From the NCBI RefSeq assembly GCF_036711975.1, contig NC_091967.1, forward strand, positions 28,582,001 through 28,646,000: 64,000 nucleotides of DNA, read 5' to 3'. Both the position numbers and the translations under genes were made by a program. Source of the DNA: Onthophagus taurus (taxonomy: Eukaryota; Arthropoda; Insecta; Coleoptera; Scarabaeidae). The notes below the pieces were generated by a model, which was not told the DNA's origin, made no database searches, and saw only the letters and a list, made by a program, of their open reading frames with translations. The stretch's first letter is position 1. Each line of letters begins with the position of its first letter. Shown here piece by piece: positions 38,333-48,706 of this stretch.

Positions 38333-39585
38333 TCAACTTTCTTTTGCAGGAGAAGCTGACGGGGGACCCCCTACGGACGATCGGCGCGACGGCGTCGGTG
38401 ACGCTTTCATCGCCATAGATCCGCCTGGGGGTTGTCTAGGCGGTGGCTGTGTGCCGCCACCTGCGGTTGCGTTAGGGGGCGTCGTAACGTTACGAGGCCT
38501 TCCCTTCTGCCATCCCTTCTTCTTTTTGCGATTATTGTCGGTAGAAGTTTCCGACAACTCGTCAGTCGAAGAACTTAACGCTCCTTCACGTTTCCTCTTT
38601 TCAGACTCCGTATGGGAGAACTGACTTGAGGTTTCCACGTTGTCGGTGAGATCCACCGGCAGGGGAATTTTGAACACACCTAGATTTCCGGAAGTGCTGG
38701 TCGAGGGTTGAGCCTTTACTTCCGATTTAATTAGCGGCTTGATGGCGGCTACAATCGCGGGTATTAGGTCTTTAATCAGACTATCATACTTGGGCATAGA
38801 AGCGGTTGCAGACGAATACGACACTCCCTGAGTGGGCGTGCGTACTGTCGTTTGTTGTAGTTTTCGTTTTGCGTCAACGTACGATAATTTATCCTTCGTC
38901 CTTATTTCTTGTATCGCCGCTTCTTTTTTGAAGACGGGGCAGGATCTGGACCGAGCTGAATGCGGTCCACCGCAATTAACACAAACGAGGGGATCCTCGC
39001 AAGGTCGTCCCTCGTGGATAGCTTTCCCGCATACACAAATTTGTACGGCCTCACATCGAAGGGATGTGTGACCATATCGTTGACACTTAAAGCATCTCAT
39101 TAGAGCAGGTATGTATAGCCTGACATCCAATGAGTAATAAGCGGCCTTGACTTTTTTCGGCAAAATAGGGCTATTAAACGTCAGTATATGATTGGGGGTG
39201 TCACTGAGAACACCCTCTCTCTTAGATTTGATTCTCCTCACCTCTATTACTCCTTGTGACCTCAGTTCCATCTGGATTTCTTCCACGGAGCAATTCAACA
39301 AATCAGGACAGTAAACAATTCCTTTCGAGGTATTCAAGGCTCTATGAGGGTTAACCTCCACATCAATATAAAACCTTCTCTGGTTTTCTTAATAGATTTA
39401 AAATCTCCATACAAACCGTACAATTGCTTTTGCAACACGAACGGGCTAAGTTTGTCGAACGACAAACCGTTCAAAGCCTTGACGACAAGGAACCGGGGAG
39501 TGACCTCCTTTTCCGAGTTCGTCAAGTTGCCCGTTTTTTTAGAGGCGGGCGCCTCTTGAATGGGTTTTCTCGTAGGATTTTCCAT
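38333..39585 (-). pseudogene. LINE ORF1: zinc-knuckle nucleic-acid-binding protein, one frameshift
   Basis: The N-terminal part (from 39,585) includes VTPRFLVVKALNGLSFDKLS and an RRM-like segment. Near 39,345-39,375 the frame changes by one base, and the next 340 codons continue with LMRCFKCQRYGHTSLRC, CVCGKAIHEGRPCEDPLVC and CVNCGGPHSARSRSC, the three CCHC knuckles expected of I-superfamily ORF1. The Ser/Pro-rich C-terminus has a basic stretch (RKKKKGWQKGRPRN) that could act in nuclear import or RNA binding. Apart from the shift the reading frame is clean, so it may be a recent mutation or a sequencing error. Its role would be to package element RNA and chaperone target-primed reverse transcription. 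Confidence 0.88.
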
Positions 39586-40120
39586 TCTATTGGGTTCACC
39601 AGCGCTTCGTGTAGAAAGAAACGGGCTGAGGATGGTTGGGAACGGGTATACCCTCGGTTAAAGAAACCTACCCCAGTTCCCCGGGGCCCGACCCTCATTT
39701 TATCGATTCCGGATAAACACGGACGAATCGACACTCGTTCGGGGCAATGCGGATTCCGACCTCCGCATCCATTCTACACTATCTGATCAGGGCCCGAAGT
39801 GGCTGGCCTCTGACACGTACCCAGTCCCCCCTCGGCAGAGCAAGCTCACATCAGCCTCCTCCACCCCCGGCCGAGACACCGGAGGCTTCGTCAGCACTCC
39901 CAGGGTTTCCAAAATACGTGCCAATCACATAAAAACGAAAAAGAAGACGAAGAACAAGAGACGTAACAAGCCGGTGCCGTGCCGGTCCTGGCAAAAAAAA
40001 ACAGACTATAGAAGTCCGGCTGGTTGGTCCGCATCGGGTTAACCCGATACTCGCCGAAGCGAGCGTTCCCCTATCCGCCACCTGGGGACGCGCCCGGTGG
40101 GGGTCCAGCTCCCCCGCGGG
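39586..40120 (-). promoter_or_regulatory. GC-rich 5' UTR / internal promoter region of the I-like LINE
   Basis: This 535-bp segment upstream of ORF1 is clearly GC-rich against A+T-rich surroundings and ends exactly at the target-site duplication. By position it should hold the internal promoter. It has short dyads (CGGGTTAACCCG, CTCGCCGAAGCGAG) but no open frame I trust. Confidence 0.6.
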
Positions 40121-40132
40121 ACCTGAGTTATT
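40121..40132. repeat. Target-site duplication of the I-like LINE, right copy
   Basis: ACCTGAGTTATT directly abuts the GC-rich 5' end of the element. The preceding base differs from the left copy (G versus T), which sets the boundary. Confidence 0.88.
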
Positions 40133-40206
40133 ATTGTTGTTATTATTATTATTATGTGAATTATGTATTGTAATCCACTGATGGCAATAAATTATTATTA
40201 TTATTA
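40133..40206 (+). repeat. 3' UTR and (TTA)n tail of the split target LINE
   Basis: This continues the fragment at 33,873-34,265 after the inserted element. A TTATTATT microsatellite, TGTATTGTAATCCACTGATG, then AATAAA and (TTA)n form a typical LINE 3' end. 40,207-40,334 beyond it is A+T-rich and holds only the probable Ms poly(A) signal. Confidence 0.7.
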
Positions 40207-40334
40207 ATTATTATAATTGCTCAAATCGCAGCTAATAATAATAAAATTAAAATAAATTTAATTCAAGTTTTTATTTTTTAAATATGACTATAACAAAGTG
40301 TTGAAAATTCGTGATGAATTATTAAAGTAGTAAT

Positions 40335-40649
40335 TTACAAGCCAAATCGTTTACCAAATCGCAGAAACACGTGATCAACTGCCTGTCTCTTGATTCCACG
40401 TTCTGCGTGCTTATCCCCAATGGTGTCACCTATAACGCAAAAAAAAAATTCAAAAAGAATTAAATTAACTGTGATATTATTACTCATATTGTCTTGTAAT
40501 CTCAAATTGTCCATAATATAATAACAAAGTTGTTGGAGATTATTCGAAGGTTCAGATAACAAATTTGGTTCGCAGTTGATGATGGGTACTGAAACGACCG
40601 ATTTCGAAAAGCAGAGTATCGTCAGGGCAAAAATAACTAAATGATTCAT
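40335..40649 (-). CDS. Ms: Myosuppressin neuropeptide precursor (two coding exons, 40,335-40,429 and 40,484-40,649)
   Basis: The precursor ends with a dibasic site (KR), the decapeptide [10 protein letters not shown], then GKR for amidation and cleavage, which is the insect myosuppressin signature (an FLRFamide that inhibits visceral muscle). Residues 1 to about 20 form a signal peptide ([20 protein letters not shown]), followed by a two-cysteine spacer (NC and LCYY). A 54-bp intron (40,430-40,483, GT-AG, phase 1) interrupts the frame; removing it gives an 86-residue precursor. Because 54 is a multiple of three and has no stop, the unspliced frame is also open. A 5' UTR intron (40,651-40,703) ends one base before the ATG, and a TATA box lies at 40,771-40,783. 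Position 2 of the peptide is Ala where most insects have Asp. A truncated paralogue is at 57,653-57,783. Confidence 0.88.
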   Translation of the reverse strand: [104 protein letters not shown]

Positions 40650-40703
40650 CCTAAAAAAATGATCCGTTTAAAATTTATTTTATAAAAATTTTTTGATCTT
40701 TAC

Positions 40704-40783
40704 CTTATTTGAGCTTACTTGAAGAACTTGTGAACTTTGGTTGCTGGATTCTGTGTGCGTTTAGCTTGGGGGATCTTTTATAA
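40704..40783 (-). promoter_or_regulatory. Core promoter and 5' UTR exon of Ms
   Basis: On the minus strand, TTATAAAAGATCC (40,771-40,783) is followed about 30 bp later by CACACAGAATCC, the likely start site near 40,745. A short non-coding exon then ends at AATAAG|GTAAAG (donor at 40,703). The next acceptor (TTTTTTTAG, 40,651) sits one base before the start codon. The equivalent region of copy 2 (about 57,850) lacks roughly 85 bp including this TATA box. Confidence 0.7.
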
Positions 40784-40953
40784 GGACGCTTCGTTGTTTC
40801 GCGTAAATCGTTTTATCCGTTTTCTCTTCATCTTCTTCAAATAGTAAATATTAAAATATGTCGATGTAAGCGTTGATGCGTGAAATCATAAACATCAAAA
40901 GTGTCTTTTAAAAATAGGTGCTAAATATTTATGATAAATGCGTTTTTGATTTT

Positions 40954-41349
40954 TGTTCAAACTCCGGGCAGGCCAGATATTTGAAAGTGTTTGGGAAAAA
41001 TAAACTCCGGGCAAGCCAGATATTTATTATGGAACGGATTAACTCCGGGCAGGCCAGACGTTTAATCCAGGAAGGAAATGAGCATTACGAAGATATCAAT
41101 AATACTGTTTATTAATTCAAAATTTGGGGTTTATATACAAATCCTAATGCTAACTTAACAATTAATAAGCGATTAAAAAACTAATTAATTTAGGTAGCAT
41201 AATTGCGCGCGGTGTGCGTTACACAATTATGCGGTTCGAGCGATGCGTTTGGTCAGCGACGTTTGGTAATTTGTCTGCTGACCTTATTAAAGAAAGTAAA
41301 AAATTAAAAGAAAAAATTGAATAAAACATTGTTTAATCGAGATTAAACA
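40954..41349 (-). repeat. 3' LTR of the BEL/Pao element
   Basis: 396 bp. It differs from the other LTR at AATAATACTG/AATAATACCG, GGTAGCATA/GGTCGCATA and GCGGTTCGAG/GCGGTGCGAG. It ends about 170 bp from the Ms TATA box. Three short direct repeats of AACTCCGGGCARGCCAGAT lie at 40,960, 41,003 and 41,041. The outer end forms a TGTTTAATC/GATTAAACA dyad. Confidence 0.95.
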
Positions 41350-41444
41350 TTCTGCCCGCCAAAAAAAAAGAGAAAATTTATTACTTAGTGAGGTTATTGT
41401 CTTTTGTTATGTTAATTCACTACACTACACTTCCCTACACCGTA

Positions 41445-43337
41445 TTACTGTTCGGAGTTCATTCTTTGGTGAATTTCCGCGTAGATTGGTTGTAGTTGAA
41501 TTCCTCCCACTGCAGATGATTCCGACTTGATCGGTTGCAGAGGAATCCCTTCTTCAATATTGGATGTCTCTGTTGGTTTTGGTTTTCTTTGACATTTCAC
41601 CTTACACCATTGATACAATCGCCATGATATGACAACTACAATGACGATTGATAGAGTTGTAAGAGTGCTGATCAATGCTGAATGGTGTTTCACATGACGC
41701 CAATTCACGTTTCGTATCTCTTCATTTACTAATTCTTCTGTGGCCATAAGCTGAGAAACTTCATCTCCAGCTTTGATGACCTTTTCTTCAGATAGTTTTG
41801 GAATGACACATGGTTTTTTTTACGGTGATATTCCTTGGAAGTACGATGGGGTGATTGAAACTGGCTGTTATGGTAATACTGTTGTCTCTCTTGGGTGCTA
41901 ATATAATTTGTTTAGTTTTTATAACGCAGTCCTGAGAAATCTGGAGTACACCCGTTGAATTTAATAGTACATCTTCTCGTGTGCCAGAACATGTTATAGC
42001 GATCTTCTCTGGTTTCGGTGTTATGAAAATCCAGGTATTCTTCATATATAATTCTTTCCAGATGATCGAATTTATTGAGACTTCCTGAATTCCGCATGGT
42101 GGCTCATCTTGACGTTTATAAATCTCATTGATGACACAACTGGGATTATTTTCGATGCTTTTTACTAATGTGGGAGCGCATAAGTATTTCGTAACTTCTA
42201 CCACTATGCACTCATGAAATTCTTCGTGGCTGAGTTGAAAATATAATTGATTGTTGTAATCAATTGCGAAGATTTCGTTTGGAACTTCTAGTATCCAGTA
42301 TGTTGCATTTGTAATCTTGAGCGGTATAGTATTGACTTTAATAATTTCGAAGTCAATTACTTCTGCCATGGAAAAATACGTAAATATCGTAATAAACTCT
42401 TCATTTTGTTCCATTTTTAGTTTTATGATTGGAGCTTGAAGGATTTGAATATTCGACGGAAGTTTTGAATTTGCTGAAGTAATTATTCTGTGTATGTGAG
42501 CTGGTGGCATAATGTCATACAGATCTCCTCTTCCCAGGTGTAGATGCATCACCTTGGTATAAAATTGACTTATTTCCGAAATGATGTTTATAGCTATGTG
42601 ATATGAGTTCAATACATAGATGTTCAATTGATTCACATCGACTTTGGCGAACCAACGATTCATTTCGTTTAACGCAGAAAGTCCTTGGTTTAGTTTTACG
42701 CGAAACTTCTCTAGTTGGGCATAAACTCTGGCTTCGGTGGCGTTGAAAGTGGAAATTGCAGACATCATGAATTTAGTTTGATGGTTTGATGCTTTTATTA
42801 GAGTTTGTTGATTCTTCTCTAACGCCTCGATATCTTGGTATACTTCTTCGTTGACGCCGAAAACGCTCGTTAATAATCGTCCCAACAGTCCTCTCTTCTG
42901 TCTTCTTTGCATGACGTTATATAATCCATCATGAACCATCATTTTAGTTGCTTGTTTTCTTCTTCCAGATGATGTAGAAGAGTTTCACAATGAGTAGAAT
43001 GCCCCATTGCAGTAATATTATCACATAAGTATTTGAAATCTCTAACCGCGCCTGCGGCTGTTTCCATATCTTCGTCTATTTTTGTTTTGTTGATCTTGGA
43101 CTCGATTCTGAATTGTCCTCTTTCTATTTTCGCATGTTCCATGTGTTCGATGTACAATCCAGAATGTGGATATTTCAGATTGTATGTTGCTGTGACCGAA
43201 CTGAATATGGTGGTGCATAGGATCAAGAGGGAAATTATGGTTGATATCTTCTTCTTACGACTTCCACTGTTTCCGCAGTAGTGATTGCAATTGATATTAA
43301 CTGCTTGGGTCGGTTCTTCCTGTTTCTCTTTGGTCAT
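41445..43337 (-). pseudogene. Env-like glycoprotein gene of the BEL element (F-protein type), broken
   Basis: Three consecutive pieces in two frames. The first, fused to the end of the pol frame (43,337-42,939), has a signal-peptide-like segment (ISTIISLLILCTTIFSSVTA). The second (42,942-41,788, 384 codons) has a furin-type site RRQKR followed by a hydrophobic, fusion-peptide-like GLLGRLLTSVFGV, heptad-like helices, several N-glycosylation sites and paired cysteines. The third (41,747-41,445) has a transmembrane helix (ALISTLTTLSIVIVVVISW) and a short basic cytoplasmic tail. This layout matches the baculovirus F-like Env proteins known in some BEL/Pao and errantivirus elements. Breaks: a one-base shift in an A-run near 42,942-42,948 and another in the A8 run near 41,814. 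As found it encodes no complete envelope protein. Confidence 0.8.
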
Positions 43338-46300
43338 TGGTAATGGTACTAAGCTGTGTATCGCTCTTTTCAGGATACTTCCACCAGACTTTTTTAACGT
43401 GACCACTCTAACATTGCCATCATCTGATGGATGGACGTCTGTTATTTGTGCTAATGGCCAACGATTGGGATCAACGATATTTTCTTTGATAATAACAACA
43501 TCACCAGGCTTGAAATTATCTTGTGGAACTTTCCATTTGTATCTCTGCTGTAAACGACTGAGGTACTCAGTGGACCACGCTTGCCAGAAGTCTTTATTCA
43601 TTTTTCGAATTAACTTCCATCTCGAAGATAAATCGTGCTCATCTTTGATATAAGGATGATTGTAGGATAACAATGGTCTACCGATAAGAAAATGGCCAGG
43701 AGTCAAAACTGTGGTGTCATTCATGTGGTTACTTAAAGGTGTTAATGGACGGGAATTTAAGGATGCTTCTATTTGATAAAGAAGCGTGGAAAGTTCTTCA
43801 AATGTTAATGTTGTCTCCCCAATGACTCGTCTCAAGTGATGTTTGACAGATTTCACTCCGGCTTCCCAAATTCCTCCGAAGTGAGGAGCTGCGGGCGGAT
43901 TAAAGTGCCATTGCGTCCCTTGAGTTGCAAGGCTGTCTTGAAATGACCGATCCTGGATGACTGTTGCAATGTCTGGTTGTAATAGCTTACTGGCTCCAAC
44001 AAAATTTGTTCCATTATCACTGTACATGTGCTTACAGTGACCACGTCGAGCGGTAAATCTTTTTAGTGCAGCCAGAAACGTTTCTGTGGTCATGTCACTG
44101 ACTGCTTTCAAATGAATTGCTTTCGTTGTCAGGCATACAAAGACGGCGATGTACCCTTTATATGATTTGTGGCCTCTTCCTTTCGTGGTACGAATTTGAA
44201 TCGGGCCAGCATAATCTACACCAGTATGAGTGAATAGGGGAGCTGGGCAGACTCTTGGTGCAGGAAGTTCTCCCATCATTTGTTCTGCTGTCTGCGCCTT
44301 GTATCTAATGCATTTTACGCATTTTTGGAGGATGTTTCGTACGTCACGTTTTCCATTTATGATCCAATATTTTCTTCTAATATAAGCTAACGTTACTTGA
44401 TTTCCTCCATGTAGAGTTGAAGCATGTGCATTTTGGATCAGCATTTGAGAAAATTGCGAATGGTAAGGAATAATTATTGGGTGTATTTCATCGTAGGCTA
44501 GTGGTGATTTTTGTAATCTTCCGCCAACACGAAGTAAACCTTCTTTATCTATGAATGGATTAAGTGTCGAAAGCTTGCTTTTCTTGTCCACTTGGTTATT
44601 TTTTCGCAGACTTTTGATTTCCATTTCGAACGTTCTGTTCTGGATTTCGATGATGATTGCGTTTAGAGTCTTATTCATCTCGTGAACGGTAAGCGGTCCA
44701 TGTTCTTTAGCTTTGTTCGAACAATTTGTTATGAATCGACGATAATAAGAAAGTACTCGAATCATTTTTGTCAATGACGAGAATCGTTCGTACTCTTTCG
44801 GTATTTCGATTGCTTTCACGCAGGCAATAATTCTTGGGATCTTCATCTCCTCATTGGTGTTCTCTATCTCTTCTTGTTGTGGCCAGCATCTTTCTTTTAA
44901 TAGCCATGATGGACCATTCCACCAAACTTGATGCTGAACTAATTTTTCAGGATGAATACCTCTTGATATGATGTCGGCTGGATTTTCTTCGCCGCTCACG
45001 TGACGCCAGTGTTCTTTCGAAATCGTATTGTTTATTTCAACGACTCGATTGGTAACAAACGTCTTCCACTTCGCTGGATCTCCTTTTATCCAAGCTAATG
45101 TGATTGTAGAATCTGACCATGCGAAGAGTGGAGTTTCTTGATCTAATTTTAGTGTTCTGGTGGTTCTTTTAAATAATCTTGCAAGTAATACTGCTGCGCA
45201 AAGTTCTAATCTTGGTAATGTGGATTTTGTTCTTGCAGGTGCTACTTTTGATTTAGCTATTACTAGGGTCGACGTAATTTTTCCGTTTTCGTTCGGACAT
45301 CTTGCATAAATTACTGCCCCATATGCTTTTTCTGAAGCGTCGCAAAACCCGTGGAGTTCAACTTTGGACCCTTTTCTGGTTTTGATCCACCGTGGCAGGT
45401 TGATTTCTTCTAACGCTTTTAACTCTTCTTGAAATTGTAACCATGGATGCTTGACCTGGTCTGGTACCGATTGATCCCACTCTAATTCTTGGAGCCATAA
45501 CTCTTGAATGAGAATTTTTGCTTTTATGACGACAGGTGCTAGCCAACCGAGAGGGTCAAATAATTTGGCTACTTCTGACAGAATGTGACGCTTTGTAGGG
45601 TTTTCATTGATGATCACATTCACTTGAAATCGAAAAGTGTCTGTCAAAGGTGCCCAATATACGCCCAGGGATTTGGTTAGCCAATCTTCAGCTATTTCTC
45701 TGTCAGCTTGTGCTCTGAGTGAGATTGGTATTGATTGAAGCAATTCTGGTTTGTTGCAGGTCCATTTTCGCAATAAAAATCCGCCGATTTTTAACATCTC
45801 GTTGAGTTGTTTTCGAACGATTTGTGCTTCTGTTATGGAATCTGCACCAGATAACACGTCATCAACGTAAAAATCTTCTAAGACAACTTTAGACGCCTCT
45901 GGGAAATTGCTTCTTTCGTCTTGAGCCAGTTGTTGTAACGTTTTAACGGCTAAGTATGGCGCGGCTGTGGTTCCGTAAGTAACCGTCATCAGTTTATATT
46001 CCTGTATAGGCTCCGATGTATTGAATCTCCATAATATTCTTTGAAAGGGTTCATCTTCTTTCGAAATTCTTATTTGCCTATACATTTTCTCTATATCAGC
46101 TGAGAAGGCAATGCGGTGTTTTCTCCATCTTAATAAGATGTCTGACAGTTCTTACTGTAGCCTAGGGCCTGTGTGCATGACGCTGTTTAAACTTATTCCG
46201 TTGGAGGTTTTACTTGATGCATCAAACACTACTCTGAGTTTTGTTGTAGTGCTTGATGGACGAATAACTGCTTGATGAGGAATGTAGTACTTCGCAGGTT

Positions 46301-46517
46301 GATCTTCGGGTTGTATTTTTGCCATATGACCAAGTTTTAAGTACTCTTCCATGAATTCGTGGTATTGGAGTTTCAATTGTTCATTTTTTGCCAACCGTCT
46401 TTCCATTTGTGTTAGTCTTGCTACTGCTCGACGTTTGGATTCACCAAATTCTGGTTCAGTTTTAAAAGGGATTGTGACAGTGTATGTACCGTCATCATTT
46501 CTCTTTGTGTTGTTTTG
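42939..46517 (-). pseudogene. BEL/Pao pol: reverse transcriptase, RNase H, integrase
   Basis: In the same frame as the protease. After MERRLAKNEQLKLQYHEFM and LRVVFDASSKTSNGISLN a TAA (46,152-46,154) interrupts RT once. From 46,085 the frame is open for 1,048 codons. It carries RT with VLEDFYVDDVLSGADS (YVDD), RNase H with ELHGFCDASEKAYGAVIYA and LFAWSDST, and the integrase H2C2 region (LHGGNQVTLAYIRRKYW, CVKCIRYKA). The DDE core follows with VDYAGPI, YSDNGTNFVGA and GGIWEAGVKSVKHHLRR, then a DUF5641-type tail (WPLAQITDVHPSDDGNVRV). The last 130 codons are the start of the env-like protein in this frame. All catalytic residues seen are present; the two nonsense codons are the main lesions. 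Confidence 0.92.
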
Positions 46518-47930
46518 CTAATGATCTTTACAATCGGCATCTTCTTTCGTTTGAATTCTTGGAACTAAAACTTCTTCAATTTCCCAGAACTTCTTTAATT
46601 GAGCGTCTTCTTCGACTCGATTTATCATGCTTATAATTGTGGTAGCTGGTTTCTCTTTCATTGTTCCTGATAAAATCCATCCAAACTCCGTCTTCTGTCC
46701 CAATAATCCATGTTCAGCTTTATGAATCCCGTCTTGAATGATTTTTCCATATTCTTCTGCTCCGATGATAGCATCTATGGGACCAGGAATATTATAGGTG
46801 GGATCAGCTAGTATTTTGTTGGTCCAGTGTTCGTCTGAGGAAATTGGTAGATTCTTATTTGGTAATGATTGCGTTAGCTTAGATAGAATAAGGAAAGTGG
46901 TATTGAGGGTAAAGTTACTCGGAAAATGAGGTTGAACGTTTAGGTCCACTTTCCATTTTGATATCTTTGGTGAGCCGTCTTCCAGCCCAGATATTTTGGC
47001 ATGTATTTTTTGCCTTGGATGAGCGAGTAAGTTCGCTGCTTCTTCCGTGATGAAGGAAGCTTGGGATCCTGGGTCGATAAGTATTCGGAGTTTTTCGGAA
47101 CTTCCGGAAACTGTCTTAACTTTCACCAGGGCTGTTGCTAGAAGGACTTCACTTTCTAGTCCGCTTGACGCAGTCCTGTTTTTTGTTTCTTTTTTGGTAG
47201 AAACTAGGATTACATTTTTTGTAGATTTTGTGCTTTGGTTAATCTGCTTGTTCTCATCTCTATGAAGCAACGTATGATGTGGTTTTTGGCAGATGTGACA
47301 TCTTGACGTTGAGTTGCACATGTTGGTTTTGTCGTGAGATAAACAATTTCTGCACAATTTTTGAGCTTTGATGTACTCTGTCCTTTCTGGAACTGTAAGT
47401 TTTTTGAATTTCATGCAGAAGTGTATTATGTGGTTTTCATTACAATATCTGCATTTATTCTTATTGTAAGCTTCTTTTGCTTGCATTGGATTGTTTCGCT
47501 TTTTTGGTTCAGCGATTGCTTCTAGTGTTTGGAAGCGAGTTCTGAGAAAACTTAATAAATCTTGGAAGTCTTGTATTTTATGTGGTTCTTTCAACGACAG
47601 TTCGTATTGCTTGTTCGTCTCATAGTCCCATTTTCTGACAAGTATTCTTCCTATGATAGGACCCCAAGATTCCGTTGGAATTCCCAGGTTCGATATGGCT
47701 TGGAGACACTCGACTGTTGTGTCGTGTAATTCCTTTATCCTTTCCCCGTTTTCAGTCGTAGTTGCTGGCAGATCCAAAATCTTGTCCAGTAGTTTTGATA
47801 GAATTAATCGGTTGTTTTGGTAACGTTTTTGTAGAAGTGTCCACGCTGCATCATAATTACTATCGGATATTTGCAGGTGTTGGATTATTCGACTAGCTTC
47901 TCCTTTCAAGTACGTCTTCAAATATTGCAT
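46518..47930 (-). pseudogene. BEL/Pao gag C-terminus and aspartic protease
   Basis: The matching frame in fact extends upstream to about 48,090. It holds the DUF1759-type capsid domain (YLKTYLKGEASRIIQHLQIS, AWTLLQKRYQNNRLI), two or three zinc knuckles (CRYCNENHIIHFC, LCRNCLSHDKTNMC, CHICQKPHHTLLH), and a retropepsin domain around ILIDPGSQASFITEEAA. The protease active-site triad is Asp-Pro-Gly where Asp-Ser/Thr-Gly is expected, which should damage catalysis. The frame stops at a TAG (46,518-46,520). The next, RT-linked segment continues in the same frame after it, so this is either a nonsense mutation or a readthrough site. Confidence 0.85.
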
Positions 47931-48031
47931 TTTTTCGACTTTTGTTAGGGATATACTAGCATGGATTATTTTTTGGAAAAGGTCATAGAAGGTGATCCAT
48001 TGGTCATAGGATCCATCGAATACGGGAAGTT

Positions 48032-48706
48032 TTATTTGTGGAAGAGGTATAGCAGTGTTGTTCTGAGGGATATGTCGTGTTTCAGAGGAGGTGGGTTAGA
48101 AATGATGTCTTCTAGTTCTTCCATTACGGCAAAAAATTCCGTCTGAAGGTTGGAATATACATCTTCTTCGAAGTATCGGGCTTGAAATCTTGTTTCTTCT
48201 ACCTGGATATCTTCTTCCAATCTTGAGATGCTGTCCATTTGTTGTTGAAGTTGACGTCGAAGATATTCATAAGTGCTATTTTGTTTAGATTGCACCATTT
48301 CCAGTTTTACTTTGTCGATTAGTTTACCCATTTCTTTGATTCTTATTTCCTGCCTTTTTATTCTTCGGATCTGTTCTGGATCTTCAGTTGCTTCTTGTAC
48401 TCTGGTTTCGGGATGTTGTGCTTTTTGACACTCTTTTATGTAGTTTAGAGCATCGTTGTATACTTGCTGTAATTGCAGGTAATAATTTGAGGTGTAATAC
48501 GAATGATTGGGTATTTTTATTTCTTCCATTTTGTCATCATTTTCTTCGATCTTCTTCCAAAGCGATTCGAGGGTGTGTAGACGCTTTTGTATATACTCTG
48601 GCGTCTTCCGGGACTGTGAATCTTTTGTCATATTATTGGTGTGTAACTTCTTGATGTTTTGACCGATTTCTTCTTGATTTTGGGCATATTGGTTTAACGC
48701 CTCCAT
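48032..48706 (-). pseudogene. BEL/Pao gag, N-terminal part (frameshift at its end)
   Basis: The frame starts at MEALNQYAQNQEEIGQNIKK and encodes about 200 residues of acidic and basic coiled-coil character (KRQEIRIKEMGKLIDKVKLE, QLQQQMDSISRLEEDIQVEE), as in the N-terminal region of BEL/Pao Gag, which forms the virus-like particle in the cytoplasm. At about 48,060-48,110 a one-base shift moves the conserved continuation (LPVFDGSYDQWITFYDLF) to another frame. The start is chosen because it is the first Met after the structured leader. Confidence 0.82.

Larger units (their letters stand above)
34264..40120 (-). mobile_element. Near full-length I/Nimb-like non-LTR retrotransposon
   Basis: The element reads on the minus strand: GC-rich 5' UTR (39,586-40,120), ORF1 with zinc knuckles (38,333-39,585, frameshifted), a repeat-bearing spacer, ORF2 with endonuclease and RT (34,733-38,017), a 3' UTR with related repeats, and a poly(A) tail seen as 24 T at 34,264-34,287. 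It is flanked by the 12-bp target-site duplication ACCTGAGTTATT at 34,254-34,265 and 40,121-40,132. ORF2 has no RNase H domain. The ORF1 type and the GHTALTSSHLL/CDDC tail suggest the I superfamily (Nimb or Outcast group); assignment to the Jockey group is the alternative. One ORF1 frameshift aside, this copy looks recent. Confidence 0.9.

Noticed and set aside
40918-41115. Plus-strand frame over the BEL LTR
   Set aside because: It repeats in the other LTR and consists of the translated LTR direct repeats; not a gene.
43033-43653. Plus-strand frames opposite the BEL pol and env region
   Set aside because: They are shadows of the minus-strand integrase tail and env-like start.
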